Assembly: GCA_039925145.1 (NCBI GenBank)
Contig: JBDSZL010000018.1
Location: 1 to 64,000, forward strand
Origin: JBDSZL01 sp039925145
Lineage (GTDB): Bacteria; Acidobacteriota; Vicinamibacteria; Vicinamibacterales; SCN-69-37
Reading direction: 5' to 3'
DNA length: 64,000 nt
Shown: piece by piece, positions 46,881 through 53,687 of the stretch
Layout: every line of letters starts with the position of its first letter
Position numbering within the stretch: position 1 is the stretch's first letter
Notes under the pieces: generated by a model
What the model was told of the DNA's origin: nothing
Databases searched by the model: none
Seen by the model: the letters and a program-made list of their open reading frames with translations, nothing else
Translations under genes and position numbers: made by a program

Positions 46881-47214
46881 CATCGTTTACGTTGGGCACA
46901 TGCTCGACATGGCGAGGAAGGCGGTGGGGAAGACTCAGGCGCTCTCACGGGCCACTTACGATGCGGACGAGAACCTTCGCCTGGCTCTGACGCATCTGGT
47001 CCAAATCATCGGTGAGGCCGCCCGCAACGTATCTCGCAAGTTCTGCGACGACCACCCGGCGATTCCGTGGACCGACATCATCGGCATGCGGCACAAAGTC
47101 GTGCACGACTATCTCGGCGTTGATGAGGACATCGTCTGGCAGGTCGTCACGGAGGACCTGCCCAAGCTGGTATCCGCGCTCGAGCCACTCGTCCCGCCGT
47201 CCGGCGGCGACTGA
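46867..47214 (+). CDS. hepT: HepT-type HEPN toxin (DUF86)
   Basis: The 115-aa helical protein has the HEPN ribonuclease motif RHKVVHDY (Arg75, His80), and the Tyr82 after it completes the RX4HXY form, where the Tyr is the site modified by MntA. The opening DIVYVGHMLDMARKAVGKTQ and middle HLVQIIGEAARNVSRKF are typical of DUF86. The intact active site and intact partner suggest a working toxin-antitoxin pair. Confidence 0.9.
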   Translation: MSPRDIVYVGHMLDMARKAVGKTQALSRATYDADENLRLALTHLVQIIGEAARNVSRKFCDDHPAIPWTDIIGMRHKVVHDYLGVDEDIVWQVVTEDLPKLVSALEPLVPPSGGD

Positions 47215-47241
47215 AGGGGCTAGAGTGTCTACGAGGCATCA

Positions 47242-47436
47242 ATGTCAGACCAGACACTGATCGAGAAGATTCAGAGCCTGCCGCCGGAGCGGGTCGAGGA
47301 GGTCGAGGACTTCGTCGATTTCCTCAGGACTCGCGATCAGGACCGGGCTCTCGTCCATGCTGCCGCTCGACTCTCTGAGGACGCGTTCCTCAAGGTCTGG
47401 GACAATCCGGACGATGCCGAGTACGATCGGCTCTAA
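47242..47436 (+). CDS. DUF2281-like antitoxin (64 aa)
   Basis: The product opens MSDQTLIEKIQSLPPERVEE and continues VEDFVDFLRTRDQD, the DUF2281 pattern of small antitoxin-type proteins. Its end overlaps the start of a broken MazF/PemK gene at 47414, the normal partner position. It is thus probably an orphan antitoxin. Confidence 0.75.
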   Translation: MSDQTLIEKIQSLPPERVEEVEDFVDFLRTRDQDRALVHAAARLSEDAFLKVWDNPDDAEYDRL

Positions 47437-47740
47437 GTTCGGCGACGTCGTCCTCGTCCCCTTTCTGTTCACGGACCAAACGGCCTCGAAGAGAGGCCCG
47501 CAGTCGCTGTGAGTTCTGACGCCTACCACCTTGACCGTTCGGACGTCGTCCTCCTGGCCGTCACGAGCCGGATCATCAGTCAGGCGACGACGGTCGGGGA
47601 ACCTCCTGATCGAAGAGTAGCTCGAGGCCGGGCTCTTGAGGCCTCACTGATCAAGCCCGTGTTCACCACCGTCGAGCAGGGGCTGATTCGCAAGAAGCTG
47701 GGTGAGCTTCAGCGACGATCGAGCGGGGGAAGGCCGGACG
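47414..47740 (+). pseudogene. MazF/PemK-type toxin, multiply disrupted
   Basis: ATG 47414 opens SKFGDVVLVPFLFTDQT, the MazF start, then stops at 47508-47510 after a frameshift near 47485. The next frame continues RPAVAVSSDAYHLDRSDVVL and LAVTSR. A further shift around 47600 gives an LLIEE stretch with an in-frame TAG where the family has Trp, and the last block SLIKPVFTTVEQGLIRKKLG returns in the earlier frame. At least two shifts and one stop codon break the gene, so the toxin is dead while its antitoxin is intact. Confidence 0.8.
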
Positions 47741-47912
47741 GCGGAGTTGAGGGTGCCGTCCTCGTGAGATCGCAACGACCTGGCAGCCGTCGAGCGGGTG
47801 GTGCCGGACGGGGAGGTTGCGTTGGCGGTCGGCGCTGTCCCGTTGAGGCGCTCTTGCCGACGGCCCCCAACGCGGGGTGTCCGGCGACAGGACCCGATCG
47901 ACGAGGTGATCG

Positions 47913-48001
47913 TGGTGCCGGGGGCGGGAATCGAACCCGCACGTCGCTTGCGCGACTCAGGATTTTAAGTCCTGTGCGTCTGCCAGTTTCGCCACCCCGG
48001 C
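47913..48001 (-). tRNA. tRNA-Leu (anticodon UAA)
   Basis: The minus strand gives acceptor GCCGGGG, a D arm, anticodon loop ACTTAAAATC with TAA, a long variable arm (AGTCGCGCAAGCGAC), T loop GGTTCGATTCC, acceptor CCCCGGC, A and an encoded CCA. The long variable arm and TAA identify leucine. It is the attachment site of both neighbouring elements. The integrase stop codon lies 28 bases upstream on the same strand. Confidence 0.95.
47963..48001. repeat. attL: 39-bp direct repeat in the 5' half of tRNA-Leu
   Basis: These 39 bases (anticodon loop to the 5' end of the tRNA) recur exactly at 60690-60728. They bound the 12.8-kb element. The first 7 bases (TTTTAAG) are also in the 46364-46370 scar and are the likely strand-exchange region. 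Confidence 0.9.
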
Positions 48002-48029
48002 GTATGTTTAGAATCAATCACTTACACTG

Positions 48030-49139
48030 CTACGCGCCTCGCTTCTTGCCCCGTTTCTGGTCCAGTGTGCCCGAAAGTGTGCCCGCCGCCTGATCAATCT
48101 TCGCCGCCGCGTCTCTCAGTGCGCCGGCATCGACGATCGCATACCGGCGGTAAATCGCCTCGGTCTTGTGGCCGACCATCGCCATTGCGGCCGACCGCGA
48201 CACGCCGACGTGTTCGAGGTTCCGAACCGCCGTGCGCCTGAAGTCGTGCGGGATGCGCCCCGGCTGACCGGCAGCCACGCAGGCCGCCTGCCACGAGCCG
48301 CGCATGCTCTTAATCGGCTCGCCGTCACGGTGGAACACGTGGGGAACGATCTTGCCAGCCTTCTTGAGCCGCTTGTGATCGTCCAGTTGCGTGGTCAGCA
48401 ACGCCTCCAGGGCAGCCGTGAACGGGTAGCTTCGGCCTTCCCGGTTCTTGGTCGTGCCAGGGTCGAGCCGCACGACACGGTTGTTCCAGTCGACCTGACG
48501 CCACTGCAAGGGCAGGATCTCGCTCTTGAGCCGCCAGCCTGTGATGTGCGCGAACGTCGCAACCGGCTGCAGCGCGGCCGGGAGGTGCGAGACCACACCG
48601 CGGAACTGTTCTGGCTCGAAGAACCCACGGCGGACGTTGTCCTCCTCGAGCATGGGAATGTGTGGCTTCGCGTGGAGCTTTCGATCCTTGACGGCCAGGG
48701 AGAACATCCGTTTCAGGACGGCGAGTTCACGATTGATCGTGCCATTGGCCGCACCCTCCGCTTGCCGCGCCGTGATGTACTCCCGGACCACTGATGTCGT
48801 AATCGCCAACAGCCGGCGGCCCTTGAAAGTGGGGGAGAGGTGTAGGTCGATGCGACGTTGCGCATCGCCCAGCGATCGCCGCCCGTTGATCTGGTAGTCG
48901 TTGATGATGTCCTTCGCCGCGTCCTCGAACGTAATGCGGCCCATCTTCGGCTCGATCGGCACGCCGTGCTCGACGTCGCCCTCTCGTGACCGGAGCATCC
49001 GGCGCGCCGCGCCTTCCTTCGTGCTGCCCGTGCTCTCTCGGACGGAGCGCCCATCCTGGTAGAACTTGATCCACCACGTCGGCAGCTCGCGAACGGTGCC
49101 GTCTGTCTGCTTCTTCGTGCGGCGGTAGATGCTACCCAT
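48030..49139 (-). CDS. int: Tyrosine-type site-specific integrase
   Basis: The 369-aa product has an N-terminal arm-binding region, a SAM-like core-binding domain (residues 70-160) and a catalytic domain with Arg203 (TGWRLKSEILPL), HDFR (His298, Arg301), His324 (MVGHKTEAIY) and Tyr333 (RRYAIVD). It catalyses insertion and excision at tRNA-Leu. It lies 28 bases from attL. Its 3' end contains two copies of the AGTGTGCCC repeat, so these would be arm sites inside the coding region. Confidence 0.95.
   Translation of the reverse strand: MGSIYRRTKKQTDGTVRELPTWWIKFYQDGRSVRESTGSTKEGAARRMLRSREGDVEHGVPIEPKMGRITFEDAAKDIINDYQINGRRSLGDAQRRIDLHLSPTFKGRRLLAITTSVVREYITARQAEGAANGTINRELAVLKRMFSLAVKDRKLHAKPHIPMLEEDNVRRGFFEPEQFRGVVSHLPAALQPVATFAHITGWRLKSEILPLQWRQVDWNNRVVRLDPGTTKNREGRSYPFTAALEALLTTQLDDHKRLKKAGKIVPHVFHRDGEPIKSMRGSWQAACVAAGQPGRIPHDFRRTAVRNLEHVGVSRSAAMAMVGHKTEAIYRRYAIVDAGALRDAAAKIDQAAGTLSGTLDQKRGKKRGA
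48064..48084. repeat. Putative integrase arm-type sites, left (2 x AGTGTGCCC)
   Basis: AGTGTGCCC lies at 48064-48072 and 48076-48084, a 12-bp period. Matching copies occur next to the right att site with the same spacing. They fall within the integrase C-terminal codons. Confidence 0.6.
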
Positions 49140-49201
49140 GGGTTTCCGTCCGTTCTCCGCTCATCCCTGAGGCTGCCGACCGTAAGAGGGCGTCGAGCGC
49201 G

Positions 49202-49516
49202 TCAACCCGTTTGCTCTGGCCCGCTCACGTCCACCCCTCGCGACCACAACCACTGCACGACAACGGCGCTGCCTCTCGTTCCCGCGAGGAGCCTCGCACA
49301 CGCGCTGTCCCGCGCGAGTGGACCCGGCGGCAGGTGGTCTTTGATCTCGCGTTGTACGGCGTTCCACTCGGTCGGGCTTGGTAGCCGCCGGTCCATCCGG
49401 TCGGCCCCCGTCCAGAGGACCGCGCCGTACCGCGCTTCGAGACAGAGCAGGCCCATGCCGGCAGCCCGCCCTGTCTCCAGCGACGACAACACAAAGCAGG
49501 TCGCCTGTAGTGTCAC
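49202..49516 (-). CDS. Hypothetical 104-aa element protein
   Basis: The product starts GTG 49516, overlapping the previous stop codon as GTGA, so it is the last gene of the RHH-led operon before the integrase. The sequence (TLQATCFVLSSLETGRAAGM, later PSPTEWNAVQREIKDHLPP) has no domain I recognise. The coupling to the upstream genes is the best support that it is real. Confidence 0.6.
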   Translation of the reverse strand: MTLQATCFVLSSLETGRAAGMGLLCLEARYGAVLWTGADRMDRRLPSPTEWNAVQREIKDHLPPGPLARDSACARLLAGTRGSAVVVQWLWSRGVDVSGPEQTG

Positions 49517-49707
49517 TGTCTGGCTTCCTGTGTTTCGATCTGCCCAAGCAGCCCGCTGACGATCTCGTCCATCACGCTCACGGCTCGCGGCCTCAACCGG
49601 CAGAGCCGCTCAAGCTTGACATGCACCGTATCAAGGTCTCGCGTTGGGCTTGGAGTCGCGTCCAAACTGGTGATGGCTTCCATTCGGAATCGTCCATTGA
49701 CGATCAC
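49513..49707 (-). CDS. Hypothetical 64-aa element protein
   Basis: The product starts GTG 49707 with a GTGA overlap and ends within the start of the next gene, again by GTGA. The sequence (IVNGRFRMEAITSLDATPSP, later VMDEIVSGLLGQIETQE) is short and amphipathic; no function is apparent. Confidence 0.6.
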   Translation of the reverse strand: MIVNGRFRMEAITSLDATPSPTRDLDTVHVKLERLCRLRPRAVSVMDEIVSGLLGQIETQEARQ

Positions 49708-50078
49708 TTCTCACCGCCTTTGAATGACGACGCGAACGGCTGAGGCCCGAGCCGCTTGCCGACAGCCACGCCGAGTCCGTACGCCAAGATCGTGTATGGC
49801 GCTAGGAAGGCATAGATGACGTCCGTAATCTCGTCTCGTTGATCGTTGGTTCGGGGGCCGATCAGCGGCAACAGGGTTTCGATGTTGAAGTTCACCACAT
49901 CCGGCGCTATTTGAAACATGTGGTGCTCAACCCCACCGTCGCTAAACAAGGCGAGCGCACCCTCTCTCGCGATGAGGTTCGCCGCTGCGCCGTCTAAGCT
50001 GTCCACGTAGCGCAAGAGAGCGGCTTGGTTCTGGGGGGTCGGGAATGCCGGTTTGCCCGGCTTCGGTGCGGCGCTCAC
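49704..50078 (-). CDS. Hypothetical 124-aa element protein, C-terminus like its neighbour
   Basis: The product starts GTG 50078 (GTGA overlap with the 125-aa gene upstream). It ends ILAYGLGVAVGKRLGPQP, which resembles the upstream product's FTLGIAIGRRLGSAP, so the two share a C-terminal helix-turn pattern. The middle part (NFNIETLLPLIGPRTNDQRD) shows no known motif. It may be a divergent tandem duplicate. Confidence 0.65.
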   Translation of the reverse strand: MSAAPKPGKPAFPTPQNQAALLRYVDSLDGAAANLIAREGALALFSDGGVEHHMFQIAPDVVNFNIETLLPLIGPRTNDQRDEITDVIYAFLAPYTILAYGLGVAVGKRLGPQPFASSFKGGEK

Positions 50079-50452
50079 TTCGCACCGCCCTTCCGCGATC
50101 GAAGGGGAGCCGAGCCTAGGCGCCGCCCGATGGCAATCCCTAACGTGAAGGCAGTATCGGTGCGCTCCGAGAGTTCGGCGATGTGGAGATCATCGAGCTG
50201 ATTCACGTCCACAGCTCCTTCTGACTTGAGGTGTTCTTCCATCCAGGCGCTGACTGCTTGTGCGGGCTTCGGGTCACTGAGTCGCTCCACTGCGGACGCG
50301 AGCGGCTCTGGGTCCTCCCCGAATACCCCGGCAGAGAGAATCAGGCCGATGGCCTCGCGATCAAAGCGGCCTTCGAGGTCGTTAATGACGGAGTCGATGA
50401 ACGTGTCCAGCGCTGTGTCTGCGGGGATCGTGGTCTTCTTTTGTTTTGGCAT
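50075..50452 (-). CDS. Hypothetical 125-aa element protein, paralogue-like partner
   Basis: ATG 50452 follows GGAGAGGCCC, so it is preferred to the upstream ATG at 50464. The product is acidic (DTFIDSVINDLEGRFDREA) and ends with FTLGIAIGRRLGSAPLRSRK, similar to the end of the next gene. It is the second gene of the RHH-led operon. Function unknown. Confidence 0.65.
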   Translation of the reverse strand: MPKQKKTTIPADTALDTFIDSVINDLEGRFDREAIGLILSAGVFGEDPEPLASAVERLSDPKPAQAVSAWMEEHLKSEGAVDVNQLDDLHIAELSERTDTAFTLGIAIGRRLGSAPLRSRKGGAK

Positions 50453-50527
50453 GGGCCTCTCCAACGGAATGGAAGGCCGAGAGGCTACACTGACGCAGCC
50501 CTCGGCACGGGTACGACGTGCTACGGG

Positions 50528-50713
50528 TTAGGACCGCTTGCGGGTAGCAGCCCGCTTGCGGTCCGTCTTCTCTCCCTGGTCCACTAACCAACGATCGACG
50601 GCGATTCTGACTTGGCTCGAGATGGGCGCGCCCGTCTTTGCTTCGATCCGCCGCAACGCCTCGAGTTGTTCAGGCTCGAGGAGCATTTGAAATCGCTGTT
50701 TCGCAGGTGACAT
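50528..50713 (-). CDS. Ribbon-helix-helix DNA-binding protein
   Basis: The 61-aa product has the RHH pattern: strand RFQMLLEPEQLEALRRIEAK, then TGAPISSQVRIAVDRWLVDQ, and a basic tail. Such proteins repress their own operon. A consensus sigma-70 promoter overlaps a 6-bp inverted repeat just upstream (50728-50756), a good candidate operator. It leads the GTGA-linked operon running to 49202. Confidence 0.8.
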   Translation of the reverse strand: MSPAKQRFQMLLEPEQLEALRRIEAKTGAPISSQVRIAVDRWLVDQGEKTDRKRAATRKRS

Positions 50714-50727
50714 AAAGAGGATGCTTA

Positions 50728-50756
50728 ACTATACACAACTACGCTGATATAGTCAA
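50728..50756 (-). promoter_or_regulatory. Sigma-70-like promoter with inverted repeat, for the RHH operon
   Basis: On the minus strand TTGACT (50756-50751), a 17-base spacer and TATAGT (50733-50728) form a near-consensus promoter. ACTATA and TATAGT (50728-50733 and 50748-50753) also form an inverted repeat. The expected start of transcription is only about 8 bases before the RHH ATG at 50713, so the message would have a very short leader without a ribosome binding site. Confidence 0.65.
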
Positions 50757-51005
50757 CGACGAAACGGCTACGATTTCGCGCACACAGACAGACGAGCCGT
50801 GCTGCCCGAACACTTCGACGTCGCAGCCTGCGTGTTGTGGGTCACGAAGGGCGACGAGCCAGACGCGAAGGTGTAACGGAGGCGGCCTCGAAACCAAGGC
50901 CCCGCTCGTGTGCTAGCATCTCCGCTCTTCACTGCCCCTGGGTCGGTTTCAGGCTGGCTAAGTGCGACTGCCCCTCGCTTCGCGCGGAGAAGGCTATTCC
51001 ATCCG

Positions 51006-52244
51006 ATGTCGACATCAGCGATTCCCTTTTTCGGCGCCCGCAAGCTTGCTCGTCAGCTTCAGGAGCAGGTAACGGACCTCACCGCTCAATTGGAGCGTAC
51101 GGATGCCTTTGCCGTGGGCGAACTGGAGCGCCTAAAGGTGCGCCTCGAACAAGACGTTGCCGGCCTACGGGCGCAGCTTGCCGAGGCCCAAACGCTCATT
51201 GTTTGTACGGACGAAACGGCGTCCCTTCAAGAAGTCGGTGTATACGAATATCGTCATCCTCTATCTGTTGCCGCGGCATACCGCGATCGTCTAGAGGCCA
51301 TCCAACGGCAAATCAAGGAAATGAATAGGGCCGACGCCGGTGCGATTCTGGCAAGCGCAGACTGGAAGGTGAACGGGTCGCTCGTGGAGGGCCGCAAAAT
51401 GGTCCGGCAGTTCTCGAAGCTGATGTTGCGGGCGTTCAACGCGGAGGCCGACACGCTCGTCAGGGGCCTGAAGCCGTATGCACTCGACAAAGCGGTTGAA
51501 CGACTGCATAAGACGGCCCACACGATTCAGCAACTCGGCCAGACTATGCAGATCAGTGTCGCGCCTGCGTACCTGAAGGTTCGCTTCTTCGAACTCACCT
51601 TGACGGCTGATTTCCTGCAGAAAAAGGCTGAGGAAAAAGAGGTTGAGCGCGTCGAACGCGAACGCCTGCGTGAGGAACGAAAGGTGCAGCTCGAAATTGA
51701 GCGCGAGCAGGCCAAGCTTGCGAAAGAGCGTGAGCACTACGAGCGGGCGCTGGCCGCGCTATCTGCCATCGGCGGCGCCGACGAGGCCATCGCGAGGCTC
51801 AAGAGCCAGCTGGATGACGTCGACAAGGCCATCGCAGATATGAACTACCGCGCTGCGAACATTCGTGCGGGCTACGTCTATGTGATCTCAAACGTCGGAT
51901 CGTTTGGCGACAACATCGTGAAGATCGGACTCACGCGGCGTCTTGATCCGCGAGACCGGATTCGCGAGCTCAGTGATGCGTCCGTCCCATTCAACTTCGA
52001 TGTGCATGCCCTCTTCTTCTCCAAGGACGCGGTCGGGATAGAGACAGCCTTGCACAACCAATTCTCCGCTCAGCGCATGAACCTCGTAAACCGCCGGCGG
52101 GAGTTCTTCAGGGCGACGGCCGCTCAGGTGAGAGGGGCCCTAGTCTCCCTTGCTGGAGACCTCCTGGAATTTGAAGACATAGCTGAGGCCCTCGAGTATC
52201 GACAGTCCGAACACGTCAGAACAGGGACCACGACGGCGAACTGA
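51006..52244 (+). CDS. DUF4041/T5orf172 GIY-YIG nuclease-like protein
   Basis: The 412-aa product begins with a coiled-coil (KLARQLQEQVTDLTAQLERT), then a DUF4041 region (residues 80-200; AGAILASADWKVNGSL), a long charged coiled-coil (VERVERERLREERKVQLEIE), and a T5orf172/MUG113-type GIY-YIG domain at about 287-375 (AGYVYVISNVGSFGDNIVKI, IETALHNQF). The Arg and Glu of a GIY-YIG site are plausibly present. Such proteins are common on phages and islands, with a suspected role in phage conflict. The start could be 50910. It is transcribed away from the RHH operon. Confidence 0.85.
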   Translation: MSTSAIPFFGARKLARQLQEQVTDLTAQLERTDAFAVGELERLKVRLEQDVAGLRAQLAEAQTLIVCTDETASLQEVGVYEYRHPLSVAAAYRDRLEAIQRQIKEMNRADAGAILASADWKVNGSLVEGRKMVRQFSKLMLRAFNAEADTLVRGLKPYALDKAVERLHKTAHTIQQLGQTMQISVAPAYLKVRFFELTLTADFLQKKAEEKEVERVERERLREERKVQLEIEREQAKLAKEREHYERALAALSAIGGADEAIARLKSQLDDVDKAIADMNYRAANIRAGYVYVISNVGSFGDNIVKIGLTRRLDPRDRIRELSDASVPFNFDVHALFFSKDAVGIETALHNQFSAQRMNLVNRRREFFRATAAQVRGALVSLAGDLLEFEDIAEALEYRQSEHVRTGTTTAN

Positions 52245-52404
52245 AGAATAAGGCAGCCGCGAACGTGACACGACTGGCATCTCGCAGCCGGGCCCCGCAT
52301 CAGAACGGGGCTACTGCTTCGCACAGACCAGACACACGAACGCCTCAATACGTAGTCCCGCTGGATCAGCAGGTCCTCGCCACAGCCAGGACAGCGCGGG
52401 ATCA

Positions 52405-52686
52405 TCACAAGCGCTCGATGACCGGCACGCGACATCGGGTCGGAAACCTCCACACCTCGATCGTCGCGTTCCGCGGCCGGACCATGATCTGCAACGCCTC
52501 GCGCTCGATGCTGCTGGCGTAGCGGCTGCCACTCTTCACACTGACGAACCGGATCGACGTAGCATCCCACGCGACCAGATCGCACGGCCCCTTCGAGCCC
52601 GCCGAGCGCGTGACGTGGAACCCATCCGCTTCCAGCAGCCGACGAGCCCGATGCTCAGCCCGCCGGCCCTTGTGCGCGCAGTTCAT
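52405..52686 (-). CDS. Hjc-like PD-(D/E)XK nuclease
   Basis: The 93-aa product has KGRRAEHRARRLLEADGFHV, GSKGPCDLVAWDATSIRF and VSVKSG, that is Glu, Asp and a final S-V-K core as in Holliday-junction resolvases of the Hjc type. It probably cleaves branched DNA before packaging. ATG 52686 overlaps the zinc-ribbon stop codon by 4 bases (ATGA). It is the last gene of the packaging operon. Confidence 0.75.
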   Translation of the reverse strand: MNCAHKGRRAEHRARRLLEADGFHVTRSAGSKGPCDLVAWDATSIRFVSVKSGSRYASSIEREALQIMVRPRNATIEVWRFPTRCRVPVIERL

Positions 52687-52883
52687 GGACGGTCCCAGTC
52701 GAGGGTCGCCCCGCTGATCGCCCGCTCCGCGCGGCGCGCGCGGCGACAGTCCGGGCAGCGCCGCGGAAGTGATAACTGCTTCGCCTCGAAAAATGCCGCT
52801 TCGCCCTCCGTGACGGTGAACGGCGTGGTGCAGTCGAGACACAGGCGCTGCTCTAACACGGTCTGGTTTCGTGGGAGCGTCAT
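52683..52883 (-). CDS. Zinc-ribbon protein (zf-trcl-like)
   Basis: The 66-aa product has two Cys pairs, LCLDCTTPFTVTEGEAAFFE and RRCPDCRRARRAER, the pattern of probable zinc-ribbon (zf-trcl) proteins. It has ATGA overlaps with both neighbours, so it is translated with the terminase operon. The binding partner is unknown. Confidence 0.78.
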   Translation of the reverse strand: MTLPRNQTVLEQRLCLDCTTPFTVTEGEAAFFEAKQLSLPRRCPDCRRARRAERAISGATLDWDRP

Positions 52884-53677
52884 CGGTGCGTCCCGCGCGC
52901 CATCGCTTCGCCTTCCGGCGAACTCCCAAAGACCGGCTCTTTGCGGGGTGCCGCCGCTGGTTCCTCCGGGACCGGGGCATAGCCCGTGCCGTCGAGCTCG
53001 TGCTGCGCCATGTTCACCGCCGTCGAGAGCGCCGTGTACCGCTGATTGAGGCCATCGAGATATTTCGAGACCGGGCTCTTGGCGACCTTGACCTCTGTGG
53101 CCTTGGCGCGCTGCTCAGCTGTGACGAGCGCGAACGTGCCACCAGGTCCCGCCTCAACGGCTTCAACGAACACCGGATCGCTGCCGTCCTGGACAGCCGT
53201 GATGTACCGCTCATACCGTTCTTCCGGTGTGAGTCCTCGCAAGAGGCTTCGATACTCCGCTTTCAGCAGCTCGCTCGCGATCGTGGGCTCGGCGGGTTTC
53301 TGCGCCGGCTCCCATCCCGCCTTGCTCTTGACATAGCCTTCAGCGGCCAGACGCCGCCCATCCGTCCACTGTTTGTGCAGCTCGGCCGCGTGCTTGCGAA
53401 ACGCCGTCAAGTCTTCGTCGAGCTTCGCGCGGATCTTGTCGATCGCCGTCGCCTTGCCGCGCTCGGTGAGATCAGGATTGACGAGAATCTTGTCCACCGC
53501 GCGCCAACTGTCATCCACAAACGCCGAGATGTTCCCGACGGCGTTCACGGTGTACGTTTTTTCGTCCTCGGTCATACCTTCGTGCGCGGCCCAATTTCTC
53601 GCGTAGCCCGCCGCCATCGAGCGGATGAAACTCGCGCCCCGTTTCGGGGCCTTCCCGTTGTTCGCGTTGTTTGCCAT
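52880..53677 (-). CDS. Hypothetical 265-aa protein of the packaging operon
   Basis: The product is soluble and helical with a disordered Pro/Ala-rich end. The N-terminal part (KRGASFIRSMAAGYARNWAA, GMTEDEKTYTVNAVG) does not match a family I know. It starts 10 bases after the terminase stop codon and shares an ATGA with the zinc-ribbon gene. The position, after terminase, is where phages put portal or scaffold genes, but no such signature is seen. Confidence 0.7.
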   Translation of the reverse strand: MANNANNGKAPKRGASFIRSMAAGYARNWAAHEGMTEDEKTYTVNAVGNISAFVDDSWRAVDKILVNPDLTERGKATAIDKIRAKLDEDLTAFRKHAAELHKQWTDGRRLAAEGYVKSKAGWEPAQKPAEPTIASELLKAEYRSLLRGLTPEERYERYITAVQDGSDPVFVEAVEAGPGGTFALVTAEQRAKATEVKVAKSPVSKYLDGLNQRYTALSTAVNMAQHELDGTGYAPVPEEPAAAPRKEPVFGSSPEGEAMARGTHR

Positions 53678-53687
53678 TTCTGTCTCC

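Larger units (their letters stand above)
46364..47969. mobile_element. 1.6-kb decayed element remnant with toxin-antitoxin genes
   Basis: The segment lies between two direct copies of the 3' half of tRNA-Leu (46325-46370 and 47924-47969; 46 identical bases). It holds mntA-hepT, a DUF2281 antitoxin and a broken mazF, but no integrase. It appears to be an older island inserted from the 3' side of the same tRNA. Confidence 0.6.

Noticed and set aside
47741..47912. Possible gene between the mazF remnant and the tRNA
   Set aside because: No start signal or motif; the open frame is the tail of the shifted mazF frame.
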